From Dastarcus helophoroides (lineage: Eukaryota; Arthropoda; Insecta; Coleoptera; Bothrideridae): a stretch of 64,000 nucleotides of DNA. The notes below the pieces were generated by a model. That model saw only the letters and a program-made list of their open reading frames with translations, did no database searches and was not told the DNA's origin. The stretch is from assembly GCA_028583605.1 (NCBI GenBank), contig CM053326.1:11912587-11976586 (forward strand). Direction: 5' to 3'. Below are positions 1-12,295 of the stretch, one piece after another. Within the stretch, counting starts at the first letter, position 1. Every line of letters begins with the position of its first letter. The translations under genes and the position numbers were made by a program.

Positions 1-905
1 GATTATATTATTTCTTTATTTGAAGTTTTTTTTATCATTAAAATGTGGGTCCTTTTTATTTGAATGGGACATCAGGGATCCAAAAAATAACAATTAGGAA
101 AAGCTTTATCTTACACGTAGATCTTTAATCTGTAAGTAGAAAATTGTAAAGCATTTACACTTCTAAAGCTCTCTGGTATATTTCTAACACCATTTCATAT
201 CAACTTAGGCTTACCAAAAATTTTTTAAAGGCGATGGGTCCCAATAAAAATGGATTTTTATATTTCGAAGAGAAATTTCCCAGAATGAGTAAAATAGTAG
301 TAGCAGTAGAATCTTAAATTAAGAAAATTAATAAATGATTCGTTGTTTAAAGAAAAATGAAATGTTTCGAAAAAATTAGCATGAAGATGCTTCAGGAATT
401 TAATTGGAAATATATTGGTTTACCATGAGAGTGACATCTAAAGATATTTGGTTAAAAAGCTTTTATTGAAGTATAAAATTTTGGGTTGCAATATTGGGAT
501 CAAGATTCATTTTTTAGACACATATCTTGACTATATTCCTACGAATTAGGGGGCTCTGGGGGGCTCTAAGTGATAAGACTGGATAAAAGTTTTATGCGGA
601 TATTCCAATGATAAAAAACCGTTATCGGGGCAGATTAAAATCAAGGGTGTTGACTAATCGCTTCATCAAGGGGTACCAATTAAAAGCTAAATAATGTAGA
701 AAACAAAGATTATAAGTTCCTACTGTACATTTTTTAGGTTATATTTCTGGAGATCCATCATTTTTCAAACATTTAACAAACAAATGTCGTGGGTGATGAA
801 AATTTCAAAACTGCTTATTTTAAATAACAACATTTAGCACTATTAAAAAATACAAAAGAAGTTCATGTGACATGACAAAACTTCAATTTTATTGATCAGT
901 GTCAT
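1..905 (+). repeat. Dispersed repeat R1, copy 1 (runs off the left edge)
   Basis: About 850 bases from roughly position 60 match, in inverted orientation, the segments 11888-12640 and 9285-9452. Shared blocks include the stretch around 120-215, the block near 430-470 and the block 690-800. No ORF or recognisable domain is present, so it is a non-coding dispersed repeat of unknown class. This copy lacks both insertions seen in copy 2 (a mariner-type element and a MITE), so it serves as an empty-site reference. It is followed directly by an R2 fragment. Confidence 0.7.
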
Positions 906-1335
906 TTATAACCCAATATCTGCTAACCCTATTAAAATTTAAATATTTTCTTTAGAAACTTAGGTGGTCAGGGGAGGAAAGGAGTGGTCATTTCTTACAC
1001 ATATTGAGCTGTATCTTTAGAACTATTGGACTACAAATTATAAAAAAAATAGTTAAGAATCCTTAGAGGCAGCTCTTTCAAAGAATAATTCACACCACGT
1101 ATTAACTAAAAGTTGATTTTTCGGTGACCAAATTAACTCTCAATTTTGTTATAAAATATTTTCCTTTTCTAACTGGAAGGCGGTATTTGCTTGGGTTATC
1201 AAGGACTAACGCTGTGCAAAATCTAAAATTCCTACGTTACATAGTTTTCCATGAAAACCTCTTTGTGGGAAACGGACGAACAGAGACGAGAGTGAGATTA
1301 TAAGGGTTCCGTTTTTTCCAACGGGTTCAAAACCT
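906..1335 (+). repeat. Dispersed repeat R2, copy a (3' part only)
   Basis: Matches 6660-6760 plus 8905-9243, and 16110-16567, in the same orientation, and 2190-2520 in inverse. Shared landmarks are the AACGCTGTG block, the CCTACGTTACAT block and a terminal GGGTTCCGT word. R2 appears to be a non-autonomous element of about 1 kb whose two ends carry GGGTTCCGTACC-like words in inverse orientation. No coding capacity is seen. The 5' half is missing here. Confidence 0.65.
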
Positions 1336-2190
1336 TTAAAAAGGCGGAATTTCGAAAAAAATGATTTTTCAAAAAACAGTTTAAAACTGAAAAACCTTGA
1401 GGCTCAAGTCGAAATTTCGAAAAAGACGAAGTTAAAGGAAAAGCAAATTTAGAAAATTTTAAAAAAAAAGGTTAAAAATTTCTAGAAAAAGATGGATTTT
1501 GTAAGAAAAGTTTGTTTTTTTAGAAATATTGAATATCGAAATTTGCAATAAAAATGGAAATCTTCAGAGAAGGCCAGTTAAAATTTTCAGAAAAAAGCAT
1601 GATGCTAAGAAAAATAATGGAATTTCGAGAAATTTTGAGAAAAACTTTTAAATTTTGCGAAAAAATCGGAAATTAAGAAAAATTTAAAATTTTTCAGAGA
1701 AAGTCAATTTTAAGAAAGAACATTTTGGAAAAGTATTGAAATTTCGAAAAAAAGATGCATTTTGAGAAAGAAGATGAACTTCGAGAAATTTTTACACAGA
1801 AAGTCAATTTCGGAAAAATAGTCAAATTTTGAGAAAAAATATTTATAAAAAGTGACAAATTTTAAATAAAAAATCGAAATTTTGAGAGAATGTTTAGAAA
1901 AGGTTAAGATCCCCAGAAACAGAAAATATTTGATTTTGACATTTAGAAACAATACAGATTTTAACAAAAGTGGCAAAATTTCGAGAAAAATATGCATTTT
2001 TAATAAAAACATCCTTTCAAAAACTGGCACGCTAGTTCTGCTGGCGAGATACGTATCGCGTAATTATTTATTTAATTGCCGATGTGGTAAAGGAGTGAAA
2101 CCTTCTTTGGACTTCCTTTTTGTAGCCAAGATTATGACCTCTTCGGAACTGCCATATATCACATATGTTAAAAATGTTAAAAAACTGTGT
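1336..2190. repeat. Degenerate A-rich GAAAAA/AAATTT array
   Basis: Low-complexity tract built from irregular units like GAAATTTCGAGAAAAA, 15 to 25 bases each, on the plus strand. Small ORFs here are composition artefacts with Phe/Lys/Ile-rich translations. It lies between R2 copies a and b, which face each other in opposite orientation. The same kind of tract recurs at 4.6, 42-46, 52-54.5 and 56.3-58.2 kb. Confidence 0.7.
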
Positions 2191-3433
2191 AACGTAGAAA
2201 TTTGAAATTTTGCACAGCGTTAGCTCTTGACGACCCACGCAAATGCCGCCATCTAACGATTAGAAAAAGAAAAGATTTTATAATAAAATGCGGGGGAATT
2301 GTAACCCCGAAAAATCAAGTTTTATATAGTTAGTAAATCGTGTGAGGTATCATTTGAAAAAGCTACCTCCGAGAATCGTAAGATAGTCTTTCTATAATTT
2401 TAGGCCCAATCGTCTTAAAGGTAGAACCCAAAATGTGTCAGAAATGAGCGTTCCTTTCTGATAAAATTTAGATTTTAGTAGGGTTAATACATATTAGGCC
2501 ATAAATCATCGAAAACCTGTTGGATTTTTGATATTGTAATAGTTGTTGAGAAACAAAATATTTTATAGAAAAGTAGGTGCTTGCATTTGAAGGATTTTTG
2601 ATCCATAGTGTAATAATTTTTTTTTAGTGAAAAGTTTGATTTAGGTGAATGATAGAATGCAGATCAAGTTTATTTTTTAGGTTTAGATGAAGATTTTCGG
2701 AGTTAGCGCTAGTTTATTAAATTCCACGCAACGCTGTAATTGCGGTTGGAATCAAACATTTTAGCGCGATCCGAGGCGATCTCATAAGCTATCTCAGTCA
2801 TCGAATTATTACGAATTGCGAATAAATACTTTTTATCTGAGACATGATCAACATAATTATCAGTTCCATAAATATCTGGACTGATTGCAAAAAAAAGTGT
2901 GTATATTTGAAAATAGACAATTTTTTTATATATTTTAAAAAAAGTTTAATCCACTTGCGAAGCGCAATCCCATTATGCCTTTACAGCACTGCTAGTAGGA
3001 TGCAGAAACAAGAATAGATGGCGATGAACCGCTTTCTTAAACAAGGATAGGTTGTAATTTTTGGGGAAAATTTCATTCGGTAACGAGTTCCATAGCTTGG
3101 AAGTTCTATAGAAAAAAAGTCTTTGTAGATAGAAGTCCTCACTCTGTCAAGATGGTACGCACAGAAGTTTGCTGTCTTGTATGCCTCAAAAATCTTGCCC
3201 TTTGGGGGATCAATCCTATTAGTGCCTGCGAGTATCCTCCCATGATAGTACTTGTAGAAAAGAGACAAATTACCAACCATCCAACTGTGCTCTGGTGTTT
3301 CGAGAGAATCTGTCAAACTCTCGTCATCAATTAGGCGAATCGCTTTTCTTTGAATTAAATCCAAAAGAGTTAAAGAAAATTTGGATAAAATTTATCTATT
3401 TACTGTTCACTGTAGTAATTGGTACGGAACCCT
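2190..3433 (-). repeat. Dispersed repeat R2, copy b, with nested LINE-A fragment
   Basis: Inverse copy of R2. Its 5' terminus is the GGTACGGAACCCT word at 3421-3433 and the copy reads leftward. At the other end it stops near 2190, just past the CTACGTTAC block, so the 3' hairpin is missing. A LINE-A tail fragment (2945-3370) interrupts it between two blocks that are contiguous in copy c near 6345. Confidence 0.6.
2945..3370 (-). pseudogene. LINE-A fragment: C-terminal end of reverse-transcriptase ORF
   Basis: The minus-strand frame 2981-3364 contains IQRKAIRLIDD followed by a SLFYKYYHGR block and ends with a KRFIA-type tail. This is the region after the RT domain of APE-type non-LTR retrotransposons (Jockey/CR1-like group). 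The same sequence occurs at 8400-8890 (+), 39690-40130 (-) and 58240-58550 (+). All copies end at the same TTTGCGAGTGGA-type 3' terminus, as expected for 5'-truncated LINE insertions. It is nested within R2 copy b. Confidence 0.75.
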
Positions 3434-6255
3434 CGGTCTTGGTATAAATTTCTTAAACATAAATCCTGGTAAACTAACTTGAACATAAAAAGCTTTTAAA
3501 AATTACTTAAAACCTACTTGAACGAAATTGTCCTACAAGACATCTGATTTATTTCTTGAATGTATGTCTTCTCCTTCGAATTTCTGTGGGGCAGCCAATA
3601 CTTTAACAAGTTGCACCTTTTGAAATTCGTTTTCATCTGGAATATTTGAAAGAATATATTTTACTTATTGTTATTTCCAAAATATAGTAAGCATGTTCAA
3701 ACAACATCTTTAAAATTGTTCCTAATTACCCCAATTTAGTTAAAGATGGATTTTATTTAACAAAAAAAATCATAACCATTAAAAAACTTTTATTTTCATT
3801 TTCAAAATGTTGCATTATATACAAACCACTGCTCTATTAAAATCTATATTCAAAAATCTGATAAATAAAACTATCTAGAACCAACGATAATTTCTGAACC
3901 TAAGATATTTTACAACAAAATTACAGTTGAAATTTGGTGTTGCCAAATTCTGCACAACTCAATTTTTGATAAGTGTGTAGGGGAAAATTAACTAACAATT
4001 AATATTTCTTCTTCTGCCACAAACCCGTTTACAGTAACTATATAAATTCAGTAAAATTGAAAATGCCTAATTAATTATTTATTTTTTTGTCCCTGTTTAC
4101 CGTGTCCCTATCACTCCATTGTATGGTATTTAACATTTGCGGCCTGATTCCTTTTCTGTAAAAGACCCTCAATTTGTGGAAAAATAAGTAACCACCAGAA
4201 AAATGCCAAATGGTCTATATATGAAAATTTTGCATGCGGTGACTAGAAAATAAGCTATTTCGGAAAGGTTTGCTGGGTCCTTTGAATTGAATAACTTGTT
4301 TGCTGCTAGAACTCCCCTTCCTTTAAGTAACTTTTAAATTCACTGCGCGTGCAGATTCTCGAAATCAAAACTTTTATATAACGAAAAAATTTAATGAAAG
4401 TCTCATTTAAATTTTAATTGTTTCAAATAATCTTGACGTCATCTAAAACTACATATTTAGTAAATTGAAATATTTTAAAATTGACTTCTTTTATAAAAAT
4501 TTTGGCAAATACTCTAAAGAAAAAATATATCATTATCACATTTTATGATGACCTCATTCTTCGAAAACCCGAAATTAGGAAAAATAATGGAATTTTGATA
4601 AAAGGTGAAATTTGGAGAAAAACAGTTGAAATTTTCAGAAATTTGGAAATTTAGAAAAAATTTGAAAATTTTCAAAGTTAATCAAAAAAAAACTTTGAAA
4701 AATTATTAAGTTCTGAGAAAACGACGAATTTAGAGGAATAACATGAATTTCGAGAAAAAAGTGGAATTTTTGCACAGAAAATCAATTTTGGGCAAATCAT
4801 CAAGTTCTAAGAATAATTGTTTATAAAAAAAGATGAATATTAAATAAAAATCGAAATTTTGAGAAATTTTTTGATTTCGAGAAAAAAATTACCTAAGATT
4901 CCCAGAAAGGTAAAGAATCTGGTTCTCAAATTTCGACACGATTTTTAGCAAAAGTGTTAAAATTTCCTCATTCTTCGAAACTCAGTGACATCATCATTAA
5001 TTTTTGCATGTCAGAGGATGATATTAAAAAAAGAAAGCTATCCGTCTGAGAGCGATTTTTCTAAATTTTTAAGTAACGCTATTGTGGATTTTATACTAAA
5101 CTATTAGCATCATGCTTCATGGTATATACTGATTTCCGTTATAAATTGTGAGCAATTGCATATAATTAATTTTGAAAAGTCTGAAGTCATAAATTTGATT
5201 TGGGTGGAATAAAATAAATAAGTTACAACTGTGTAATAATAAGAGAAACTTAAACGGTCTGTTAATACATTATATGAATAACGCCACTGTTAGAGTATTG
5301 GATTTCTGAGCTGATGCTGCACGATATTTGTTTCCGCCCCATATTCCTTAGGGGAGCCTTATATTTTGAAATGATTAAGAAAAGAGCTCTCCGACCTTAT
5401 ATCGAAACAAAATACTTTGGCTGGAATATATATGGGATTCGATAAAATGAACACATGAGTACGACACCCTAGAGGTAATACGTAATTACCCTTTAAATTT
5501 ACTTCCCGTACTACCCCAAGCGGCAATTAGGAAATTACAAAGTGATTGCCGGCCTGTGCCTATGAAGGCGAAGCCGTGTACCTCTCGGAAGATTTCTCTT
5601 TGAAAATGTATAACTTCACTTCGACACAGCTTTAGGCAAATAACAATAACGTACAAAGATTGCGTAGCTTGTGGAATTCCTCATTTTGATTAAAGTAGAT
5701 ATTAAATATTTTGCCACAGGGTACGAAAATAATTTTATGAATTATCAATTTAGTTGGTTATTGATTTGATTGGTTATTCGATATGAAATTCTAGTCTGCA
5801 AAATTAGAGACAAAATATGTACCACACATTCTGCATTGTATTTAGCAGCTGCGAAACGTTAAAATATAATCCAAACAAAATTTCAACATCTGTCTGAAAT
5901 TTTTGATGGAACGGACTGGTCCTTGGTTATCTTCAAAAATTGAAACACAGAACTTGTTCTGTGTTTCAAACTGTCTGAAAAATTATATTTTAACCTAATA
6001 ATTTCAAAAATAGTGACGAAATTTTGACTTAACGCTCAAAACTAAAAAATCTGAATATTTCGAGATTTTCTTTAAAATTTTAAAATCTAACATAGCATTT
6101 CAGGAACAGAGGTTGACTTTCGAGATAAAACTTAAAAAAATGCGATTTTTGTTATGTATTGATTTTTTCCAAAAAATTTAGTTATTTCGTATAATTTCTC
6201 AGATAAAGTCAAATTAAAAAAAAATTAACCAAGAGCGAGTGGGGCTCGCACAATT
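3434..6255. other. Intergenic, no gene seen
   Basis: About 2.8 kb of AT-rich DNA without a supported ORF. 4560-4975 is another short GAAAAA/AAATTT-type degenerate array. 5905-5970 carries a fragment of the repeat that elsewhere holds the hammerhead-like motif (GGTCCTTGGTTATCTTC word at about 5919), here ending in a small ACAGAAC/GTTCTGT palindrome. Nothing else was recognised. Confidence 0.5.
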
Positions 6256-7103
6256 GGGGTTCTGTATCAATTACGACAGTGAACAGTCAATGGACCAAAT
6301 TAAATCATTATTACTTATGTATGAATCTGAAATTTGATCCAAATTTTCTAGTGTTAAAGCGTTCATCCGCAATTCGCAATAAGTTATTGACTAACACAGT
6401 TTATGAGATTGCCTCGAATCGCGCTAAAATGTTCGATTCCAACCGCAATGACTGCATTGTGTGCAATTTAAAAAACTAGTGCTGCCTCCGAAAATATTCA
6501 TCTAAATGAAATAATGTAAAAACAATGTAATCTGGATTCTATGTTTTAACTAAAACAAGTTTCTTATTTGAAATAAAATATTACTATATGGGTCAAATAG
6601 TTTTGGAATGCAAGCAACTTTTTTCCACAAAATATATTATGATATTAAAAAAACCTGCAGTTTTTCCGATAATTTATGGTCCAATATCTACTAACTGTAG
6701 TAAAATCTAAATTTTATCTTTAGAAACCTAGGAGAGCAGGGGAAAAACGGTTACTTCTGGGAAGAAGTCTGCTTTAACTCAGACAATCCTTCTTCAGTCG
6801 CCGAATCCTATCACTGAAACTATTCTAGTTGGTATGTAATGATCAATTTCCCATTTCCAAAAGAAGTCTGCGTTCAGTAAATCTTGGTTCAGCAAAAAAT
6901 GTTCTCGGGTTGTCTCCTCGAAAAATCGCGCATATCGTCGTTGGCAAAATAATTCCTCAGTCGAGACTCGGACCACCTTTACAGATGCACGAAATTTTTG
7001 TAAATAGGTTATAAATGAAGCAAAAAGCGATTTCAATCCTAAAATGCGCCAGAGGCTTAGCAACCGTCTGAACGATCCCAGGTCCTTTTGAGGATTTGCA
7101 AAA

Positions 7104-7457
7104 TTGTTTGAAAAAATTTTTGCATCCTTAAATTGTCCACCTTTATTCGATGACAACAACAATATTGCGACTACTTCCAAGGAAAAGGCTGACCTGCTAG
7201 CCATAATGTTTGCTAAAAATTCCAGCCTCGATTCTCAAAACGCAGAACCTCCTATTTTTCGTAAGGTTGGCACTTCGATGCCTAAAGTTGTTTTCGGACA
7301 ACGCACAGTCAGGAAGATTCTCCTTGAGCTTGACACTTTGAAAACTTCTGGCCTTGATGGTATCCCCGCTATTGTTCCTAAGAAGTGCGCTCCAGAGTTG
7401 GACCACTACCTTAAGAAAATTTTTCACACTCTCTTACAACAAACGTGTATTCCCTAA
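7104..7457 (+). pseudogene. LINE-A RT ORF fragment, N-terminal part
   Basis: 117-codon open frame. It matches the stretch just upstream of and into the reverse-transcriptase domain of the LINE-A copy at 40482-41363. Shared words are SKEKADLLA, NAEPPI, QRTVRKILLEL and SGLDGIPAIV, the last being the start of the RT fingers in APE-type LINEs. The frame ends at a stop shortly after the KKIFHTLLQQ block. The following RT motifs (the YGFRQQ equivalent near 7635, the FDKVWH equivalent near 7750) lie in other frames, so the gene is broken. Confidence 0.75.
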
Positions 7458-7820
7458 CATCTGGAAATCTGCTAGGGTGCAGCCTGACCACAAAAAGGAA
7501 AAAAAGGAATCTGGCTAACAACTATCTCCCTATATCTTTGTTGCCCGTTATATCTTAAGTACTGAAAAAGGTGATCTTCATCGAGATTTTTAAATATCTG
7601 GAGGAGAATGAAATTATTTAAGATAGGCAAGACGGTTTTAGACAACAACGCTCAACTGGCGATCTACTGGCATATGTTACTCATATCTGTAATTTAGCTG
7701 GAAAAACGTGGCGAGGCTAGGATTGCGGCATTGGATATCTGAAAGGTCTTCAACAGAGTCTGGCACTGATCTCTTTTTACCAAATTAACATCTTATGGTC
7801 TTCCTCCTGGACTTTGTCAT

Positions 7821-8066
7821 TTGATATCCAGTTTTCTCGCTGACAGATCTCTTCAGGTCTTCGTCGATGGCATCTCATCCGAGATATTTGCCATTAGTGT
7901 AAGGGTGCCCCAGAGATCTGTCCTGTCTCCTACTCTATTTCTGTTACACAGAAACGATCTCTTAGCTTCAACTTCCAATCTGATATGCAGCTACGTAAAT
8001 GATAGTAGCCTGGTGTCATCTCTTTTCTCCCACAAATCATTATCCGCCGCAGCTCAGATCGACTAA
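7821..8066 (+). pseudogene. LINE-A RT ORF fragment, palm region
   Basis: 81-codon open frame with the ISSFLADRSLQVFVDG block and VPQRSVLSPTLFLL, the conserved VPQG-S-LSP motif of non-LTR RTs with G changed to R. The YADD-like catalytic motif is degraded to YVNDSSLVS. It lies between the 7104-7457 and 8171-8395 pieces of the same element. Inactive by loss of both the glycine and the catalytic aspartate pair. Confidence 0.75.
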
Positions 8067-8170
8067 GTAAACATTAGATACAGACGTTTAATCAATATCT
8101 CAAAATCATTATAGAATGGGGTAAGAGAAATCTGGTCGATTTCAATGCTTCAAAAACTCAGGCCCCGGTT

Positions 8171-8858
8171 TTGCCTAAGAAAACATCAAGGGATAATGCA
8201 ACAAACATACTAATGGATGGTAAAATCCTCCCTGTGGGATCTAGTCTGTCTATTCTAGGAGTAAATGCGAGCACTAACTTCTCTTCAAACGACCATGTGT
8301 GCGCCATTGCCAAGTCCGCCTCTCAAAAGCTAGGCTCTCAAGAGCTTAAAAGTACTTTACATCTTATCAAATGTTCACACCATACAAAGCTCTAGTTAGG
8401 CCAACACTAGAATACTGTTCACATGTTTGGAGTTCAGTCCCAAAGCGCACTTTAGCTCTTTTGGATTCAATTTAAAGGAGAGTGATTCGCCTAATTGTTG
8501 ACGAGAGTTTGACCGATTCTCTCAAAACACTAGAGCACAGGCGTATGGTTGGTGACCTATCTCTTTTCTACAAGTGCTATCATGGGAGATGCTCACAGCA
8601 ACTAATGGGATTGATCCCCCAAGGGCAAGATTTTTGAAGAAAAGAAGACAGTCGGAGACAGGAAATACCTGTGCGGTCCAACTTGACACAGTGAGGATTT
8701 CTGTCGAGGAGACTTTTTTCTATAGAACTTCTAAACTGTGGAACTCGTTACCGAACGGAATTTCTCCCCTAAATTACAACTTATTCTTGTTTAAGAAGGC
8801 GGTTCATCGGCATCTATCCTTGTTTTTGCATTGTACTCGCAGTGCTTTGAAGGCATAA
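8171..8858 (+). pseudogene. LINE-A RT ORF fragments, C-terminal region
   Basis: Two frames, 8171-8395 and 8574-8858, cover the region after the RT domain. The first has the SSLSILGVNAS and SASQKLG words. The second has IDPPRARFLKKRRQ, TSKLWNSLPNG and AVHRHLSLF. Between them the conserved RPTLEYCSHVWSS and RVIRLIVDE segments are readable in another frame, showing frameshifts. This tail is shared with the copies at 2.9, 39.7 and 58.2 kb. Confidence 0.75.
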
Positions 8859-9452
8859 TGGGGTTGCTCTTTGCGAGTGGACTGAACTTAAAAAAAAAAC
8901 ACTAGGAGCTGGATACATAGGAAGATTGGACCGAAAATTTTAAAAAATATATTTGAGAATCCTTAGAGGTATCTCTTTCAAGAGATACCATAAACTATAT
9001 ACATATATTAACGAAAACATGATTTTTCGGAGATCAAATTAACCCCTCATTTTATTATAAAATACATATTTTTTAATCATTGGCTGGCGATATTTGCGTG
9101 GTTTATCGGGAACTAACGCTCTATAAAATTTCAAATTCCTACGTTACATAATTTTCAAGGAAAACCTTTCTGTGACAGTCGGATGGACGGACATGTGGGT
9201 AAGATTATAAGAATTTCCATTTTTTTTTAAGGTGTGGAACCCTAAAAAATGTCTGCTGTCAGCAGCGGTTACATTTCAATTATACTGGTCAACAAAATTG
9301 AAGTTTTGTCATGTCACATGAACTGTATTTTTTAGTAGTGTTAGTTGTTGTCATTTAAAATAAGTAGTTTTGAAATTTTTATCAGCCACGACATTTGTTT
9401 GTTAAATGTTTAAAAAATTATGCATCTCTAAAAATATAACATAAAAAATGTA

Positions 9453-11887
9453 CAGGGTGAGCGAAACTCGATGTCTCAGCTCTATCATAACTAAGGAAAA
9501 AACGATTCAACAAATCTAAAAATAGGTTCTTAAATTGGATTAAATAAGGTCCATTTTAAGTTAAATTTGCATATTTTTCCAGATTTGAAAACCAAAGTAA
9601 TTACGTCATTGAACTTTTTTTTCCAGAAGCATAGAGGTATTTCTGCGTATTTAAAAAAAGGCAATTTTTTCAAACAAATTTTGTAAAGCAAAAAAATTTC
9701 AAATCTTTTTTGGTTAAAAAGGTATAAGCAATTTTATTGTAAAAAAAGAATATTGTCAAAAATTTGTATTACTACGATTTAAACAAATAGCCTTTGGATT
9801 TGCAATAAATTAAAAATTAAGGTATAGTTGCATCTATTAATAATTAAACTAATAGTTGACAAATATTTTTTTTTGGCGTTTGACTTTGAAAAATGTTTAG
9901 GGTGAGCGAACGTAGGTCTATTGTAGGAAAAGGAAAAATAATAGAAAAAGTCTGAATAGAAGTTCTTAAATGGAATTGAGTAGGAGCCATTTTAAGCAAA
10001 ATTTGTATATTTTTTCATATTTGGAAACTGAACAAGTGACGTCATTCATTTATTTTTCTTAGAAACATACTTATAATTTAGCTTATTAAAAAAGAACCAA
10101 TTTTTCTGAATAAAGTTTGTAAAGAAAAAAAATCTGATATCTTCTTTCGTTAAAAAATTAAAAGCAAATTTGTAGAAAATAATTCAACAATTCACAATAG
10201 TCACGATTTAAACAAGTAACCTTTGGAACCAAATATCAAATTTGCATGTGTCAATAATTCAATTAATGGTTGACCAATATCGTTTTGTTGTAATTTAACT
10301 TTGAAAAGTGTTTACGCACAACGAAAAAATCGACATGCTATTAGTTTATGGGGAATCTCTAAAGAATCTTAGAGGAGCAGTTCAGTTATATGCTCAGCGA
10401 TACCCCGAACCTTGTTCCAAGCTTCAAAATATTTGCAAGATTGGAACGCAATTTACGTGCAAATAACGAGGCATTTTCTTCTCGAAAAGGAAGAAAAATT
10501 CCTAAAAGAGTCAATTCTGGCAATATTGTTTCAACTATTTTGCAATATGTTGATGACCATCCAACGAACTCGATTCGGCAAGCCTGTCGTGAGTTAAATT
10601 TAAAAAATAGTTCGGTAGGAAAAATTCTAAAAGACAATGGCTATCACAATTTTAAAATTCACTACCTAGAATACTTGTCAGATGAACATCAAGAGAAGAA
10701 TTAATTATGTTGCCCAAGTGATCGCAAACTTAGAGATCAATGGCAATCGGTTTTTACCGCATGTATTGTGGGCAGACGAAAGTTGTTTTGTTAGTAACGG
10801 TAAACCCAATAAAAAAACTGAACATTTTTGGGCTACTGAAAATCCACGTTTTATTAATCCCATTGAAAACCAGGGTCACTTCGGAATTAATGTTTGGTGT
10901 GGAATTATTAATGGGCATTTGATTGGTCCATATTTTACGAAGAAGGTTTAGATAGTGAGCTATTTTGGCAATTTCAGCTACGAGCAAACATATGTTTTCA
11001 GCATGACGGAGCTCCACCGCATAAAGCAAGAATTTTCAAACAATATTTAAATTAAACTTATGGAGAAAATTGGATAGGTACCCGATACAGTGGGCGCCTA
11101 AATCACCGGATTTGATCCCACTAAACTTCTTTTTGGGCAAGTTTCTAAAATAAAGTCTACAGGACACCATCTATTAACTTAGAACATTTAAAAGAAAAAA
11201 TCAGAAATGCATGCAATGAGCTATCCAGAGATATTTTACGTAAGGCCTCAATGAGAGAAGTAAGGCGGAGATTGGATAAGTGTTTGGAGGTAGGAGGCGG
11301 TTACATTGAAAATTTATTGTAGTCTTTGTCTATATAATTTTGTTTTCTAAGAGTAGCATATTTTGTGTTTTGTAATGTTAAATGAATAAATAATACTAAT
11401 TAATACTGTTTAATTGTTGACAGATGCGACTTTGATATTTGTCTCCAAAGGCTACTTGTTTAAATCTGTGAACTTTTGTTAATGATTAAATGAATAAATA
11501 ATACTCATTAATACTGTTTAATTGTTGACATATACGACTTTGCTATTTGTCTCCAAAGGCTACTTGTTTAAATCTGCTAGCTTTTGATAATCATATTTTC
11601 CTACAAATTTGCTTAGAAATTTTTAACAAACGAAGATAGCAATTTTTTTTCCAACAAAATTTGTTCAGAAAAATTAGTCCTTTCTTAAATATGTAAAAAG
11701 ATAGGTACTGTTTCTGGAAAAAAAATGTCAATTACGTCATTACTTCAGTTTCTAAATGTGGAAAAATATAAAATTTTAGCTTAAAATAGACCCTCCCCCA
11801 TACCATTTAAGAACCTTGTTTCAGTTTCTTTATATGGTTTTTCCTTCTCTTATAAAACAGCCAATACATCGAATTTTGCTCACCCAG
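9453..11887 (+). mobile_element. Tc1/mariner-superfamily element with long terminal inverted repeats
   Basis: The ends are CAGGGTGAGC at 9453 and its inverse GCTCACCCAG ending at 11887, each bordered by TA (9451-9452 and 11888-11889). The inverted repeats extend far inward, to about 430 bases. Both sides contain a duplicated inner module (9.78 and 10.20 kb on the left, 11.39 and 11.50 kb on the right) with an AAAGGCTACTTGTTTAAATC-type word. A decayed transposase gene lies between (10335-11322). R1 copy 1 shows the uninterrupted target with a single TA, which confirms the boundaries. Confidence 0.85.
10335..11322 (+). pseudogene. Mariner-type transposase, frameshifted
   Basis: Begins at the ATG at 10335 (MLLVYGE, then a YAQRYPEP helix-turn-helix start), shifts frame near 10440, and continues through 10390-10704 (NSIRQACRELN, SVGKILKDNGYH). 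It shifts again into 10682-10951 with the first catalytic block LWADESCF and HFWATENPR. The second catalytic block FQHDGAPPHKA (about 11000) is in another frame. The third position reads PDLIPLNFFLG, with Asn where relatives have Asp. The end is the TAG at 11320-11322 after GGGYIENLL. Family: DDE transposase of the insect group with the PLDFFLWG motif. Inactive because of at least three frameshifts and the Asp to Asn change. Confidence 0.8.
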
Positions 11888-12195
11888 TACATTAGGAACT
11901 TATAATCTTTGTTTTTCCAAATTATTCAGCTTTTAATGGGTCCCTCTTGATAAAGCAGTAGTGGTCAGTCAACACTCTTGAGTTTAATCTGCCTTGATAA
12001 AGTTTTTCCATCATTGGAATGTTCGCATGAGACTTTTGTCACTTCTTATCACTTAGAACCCCTCAGAGCTCCCCTAATTGGAAGGAATAAAGTCAAAATA
12101 TGTGTCTAAAAAATAAATCTTGATCACCATATTGCAACCCAAAGTTTTGTACTCTAATACAAGTTTTTTAACCAAATATCTTTAGATGTCACTCT

Positions 12196-12295
12196 CCCAA
12201 GCAACATTGATTAGTATAATAAACGTTTATTAAATTAAAATTGCGTTTATTTTAACTTAAAAAAAACGTTTATATACCATTCAGTGTTGCTTGGG
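12196..12295. mobile_element. 100-bp MITE with CCCAAGCAACA terminal inverted repeats
   Basis: Near-palindromic 100-base insertion. The left end is CCCAAGCAACATTGA, the right end is the inverse of CCCAAGCAACACTGA, and inner arms repeat AAACGTTTAT in inverse. It interrupts R1 copy 2, and the equivalent site in copy 1 (about 428) lacks it. A CT dinucleotide borders both sides, a possible 2-bp target duplication. No coding capacity. The superfamily is not assigned. Confidence 0.75.

Larger units (their letters stand above)
6757..8898 (+). mobile_element. LINE-A copy (non-LTR retrotransposon), degenerate
   Basis: 5'-truncated non-LTR element starting in the endonuclease-to-RT linker and ending at a short A-run after the common LINE-A 3' terminus. 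Coding pieces lie in several frames. 7104-7457 holds the N-terminal RT region (KEKADLLAIMF, then TSGLDGIP). 7821-8066 holds the FLADRSLQ/VPQRSVLSP block. 8171-8395 and 8574-8858 hold the post-RT region. Several frameshifts and stops separate them, so no functional product is expected. The insertion lies within R2 copy c. Confidence 0.8.
6256..9243 (+). repeat. Dispersed repeat R2, copy c, split by LINE-A
   Basis: The most complete R2 copy. It opens with a GGGTTCTGTATC word near 6257, is interrupted at about 6757 by a LINE-A insertion and resumes at about 8905. It ends with the inverse word GGTGTGGAACCCT at 9231-9243. With the LINE removed R2 is about 850 bases. Terminal words in inverse orientation suggest a DNA-transposon-like, non-autonomous element. 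The 66-residue ORF at 6279-6479 has no recognisable domain. Confidence 0.6.

Noticed and set aside
1710..2205. ORFs of about 107 codons on both strands
   Set aside because: They lie in a degenerate A-rich array, are Phe/Lys-rich and have no domain; both strands are open because of composition.
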